DNA of 64,000 nt from Eulemur rufifrons (Eukaryota; Chordata; Mammalia; Primates; Lemuridae), in contig NC_090997.1 of the NCBI RefSeq assembly GCF_041146395.1, forward strand, positions 33,273,501-33,337,500, in the 5' to 3' direction. The notes below the pieces were generated by a model. That model searched no databases. It saw nothing but the letters and a program-made list of their open reading frames with translations, and was not told the DNA's origin. This document shows, one piece after another, positions 63,873-64,000 of this stretch; the first letter of the stretch is position 1; each line of letters opens with the position of its first letter. A program made the position numbers and the translations under genes.

Positions 63873-64000
63873 ACAATCACAGCCATTAAGCAGGAAGGCC
63901 TTACTGGCTCTTTAGATGACCTGCTTGATTAGATAAGACAGTGACTAAGAGAGGGCAGTGTGATTCCTGCCCTGTGTGGATGCACCATAGAGTAAGAGAA

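Overview
This is a 64 kb stretch of AT-rich mammalian nuclear DNA. I find no intact protein-coding gene, no structural RNA gene and no CRISPR or bacterial feature. The organism is most likely a strepsirrhine primate (lemur or loris group). The full-length Alu elements carry a lemur-type consensus: GAGCAAGAGCGAGACCCC in the left arm and an A/T-rich middle linker with repeated ATATA. An older AluJ-like copy and many ancient mammalian repeats (MIR, L2, MLT1, MER5) are also present. The lineage call is pattern recognition from memory and was not checked against a database.

Most of what can be recognised is transposon-derived. From 1 to 15 kb there are L1 3' ends, MIRs, a head-to-tail Alu pair, two antisense Alus, an MLT1-like LTR and a MER5-type DNA transposon. 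From 15 to 26 kb the sequence is mostly unique, with one MIR, a 1 kb antisense L2, a hairpin-shaped hAT-like MITE, a unique CpG-bearing block near 21.6-22.1 kb and one speculative exon near 24.83 kb. From 26 to 34 kb there is a long antisense L2 split by a solo LTR, a GC-richer block of uncertain LTR/ERV type, a 1.5 kb antisense L1, and two 159-bp arms that are inverted copies of each other. From 34 to 50 kb lie L2, MIR and MLT1 relics and a palindromic MITE. From 50 to 64 kb lie an AluJ, L1 and L2 pieces, an MLT1 inserted in an L2, a nested L1/Tigger-like/Alu stack, a further 1.4 kb L2 and a 5'-truncated Alu.

No genes act together here. The most useful large-scale signal is orientation. All five recognised LTRs and 14 of 17 recognised L2 pieces are on the minus strand, as expected inside a long intron of a plus-strand gene. 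That would agree with the plus-strand exon candidate, but a gene desert remains possible. The open frames present are short, methionine placement is arbitrary, and several are copies of the same Alu segment, so none is annotated as CDS.

The least expected structure is the near-perfect inverted duplication (32479-32637 against 33301-33459, 154 of 159 bases matching, no gaps). Its right arm sits inside an antisense L2 and both arms end in TA repeats.
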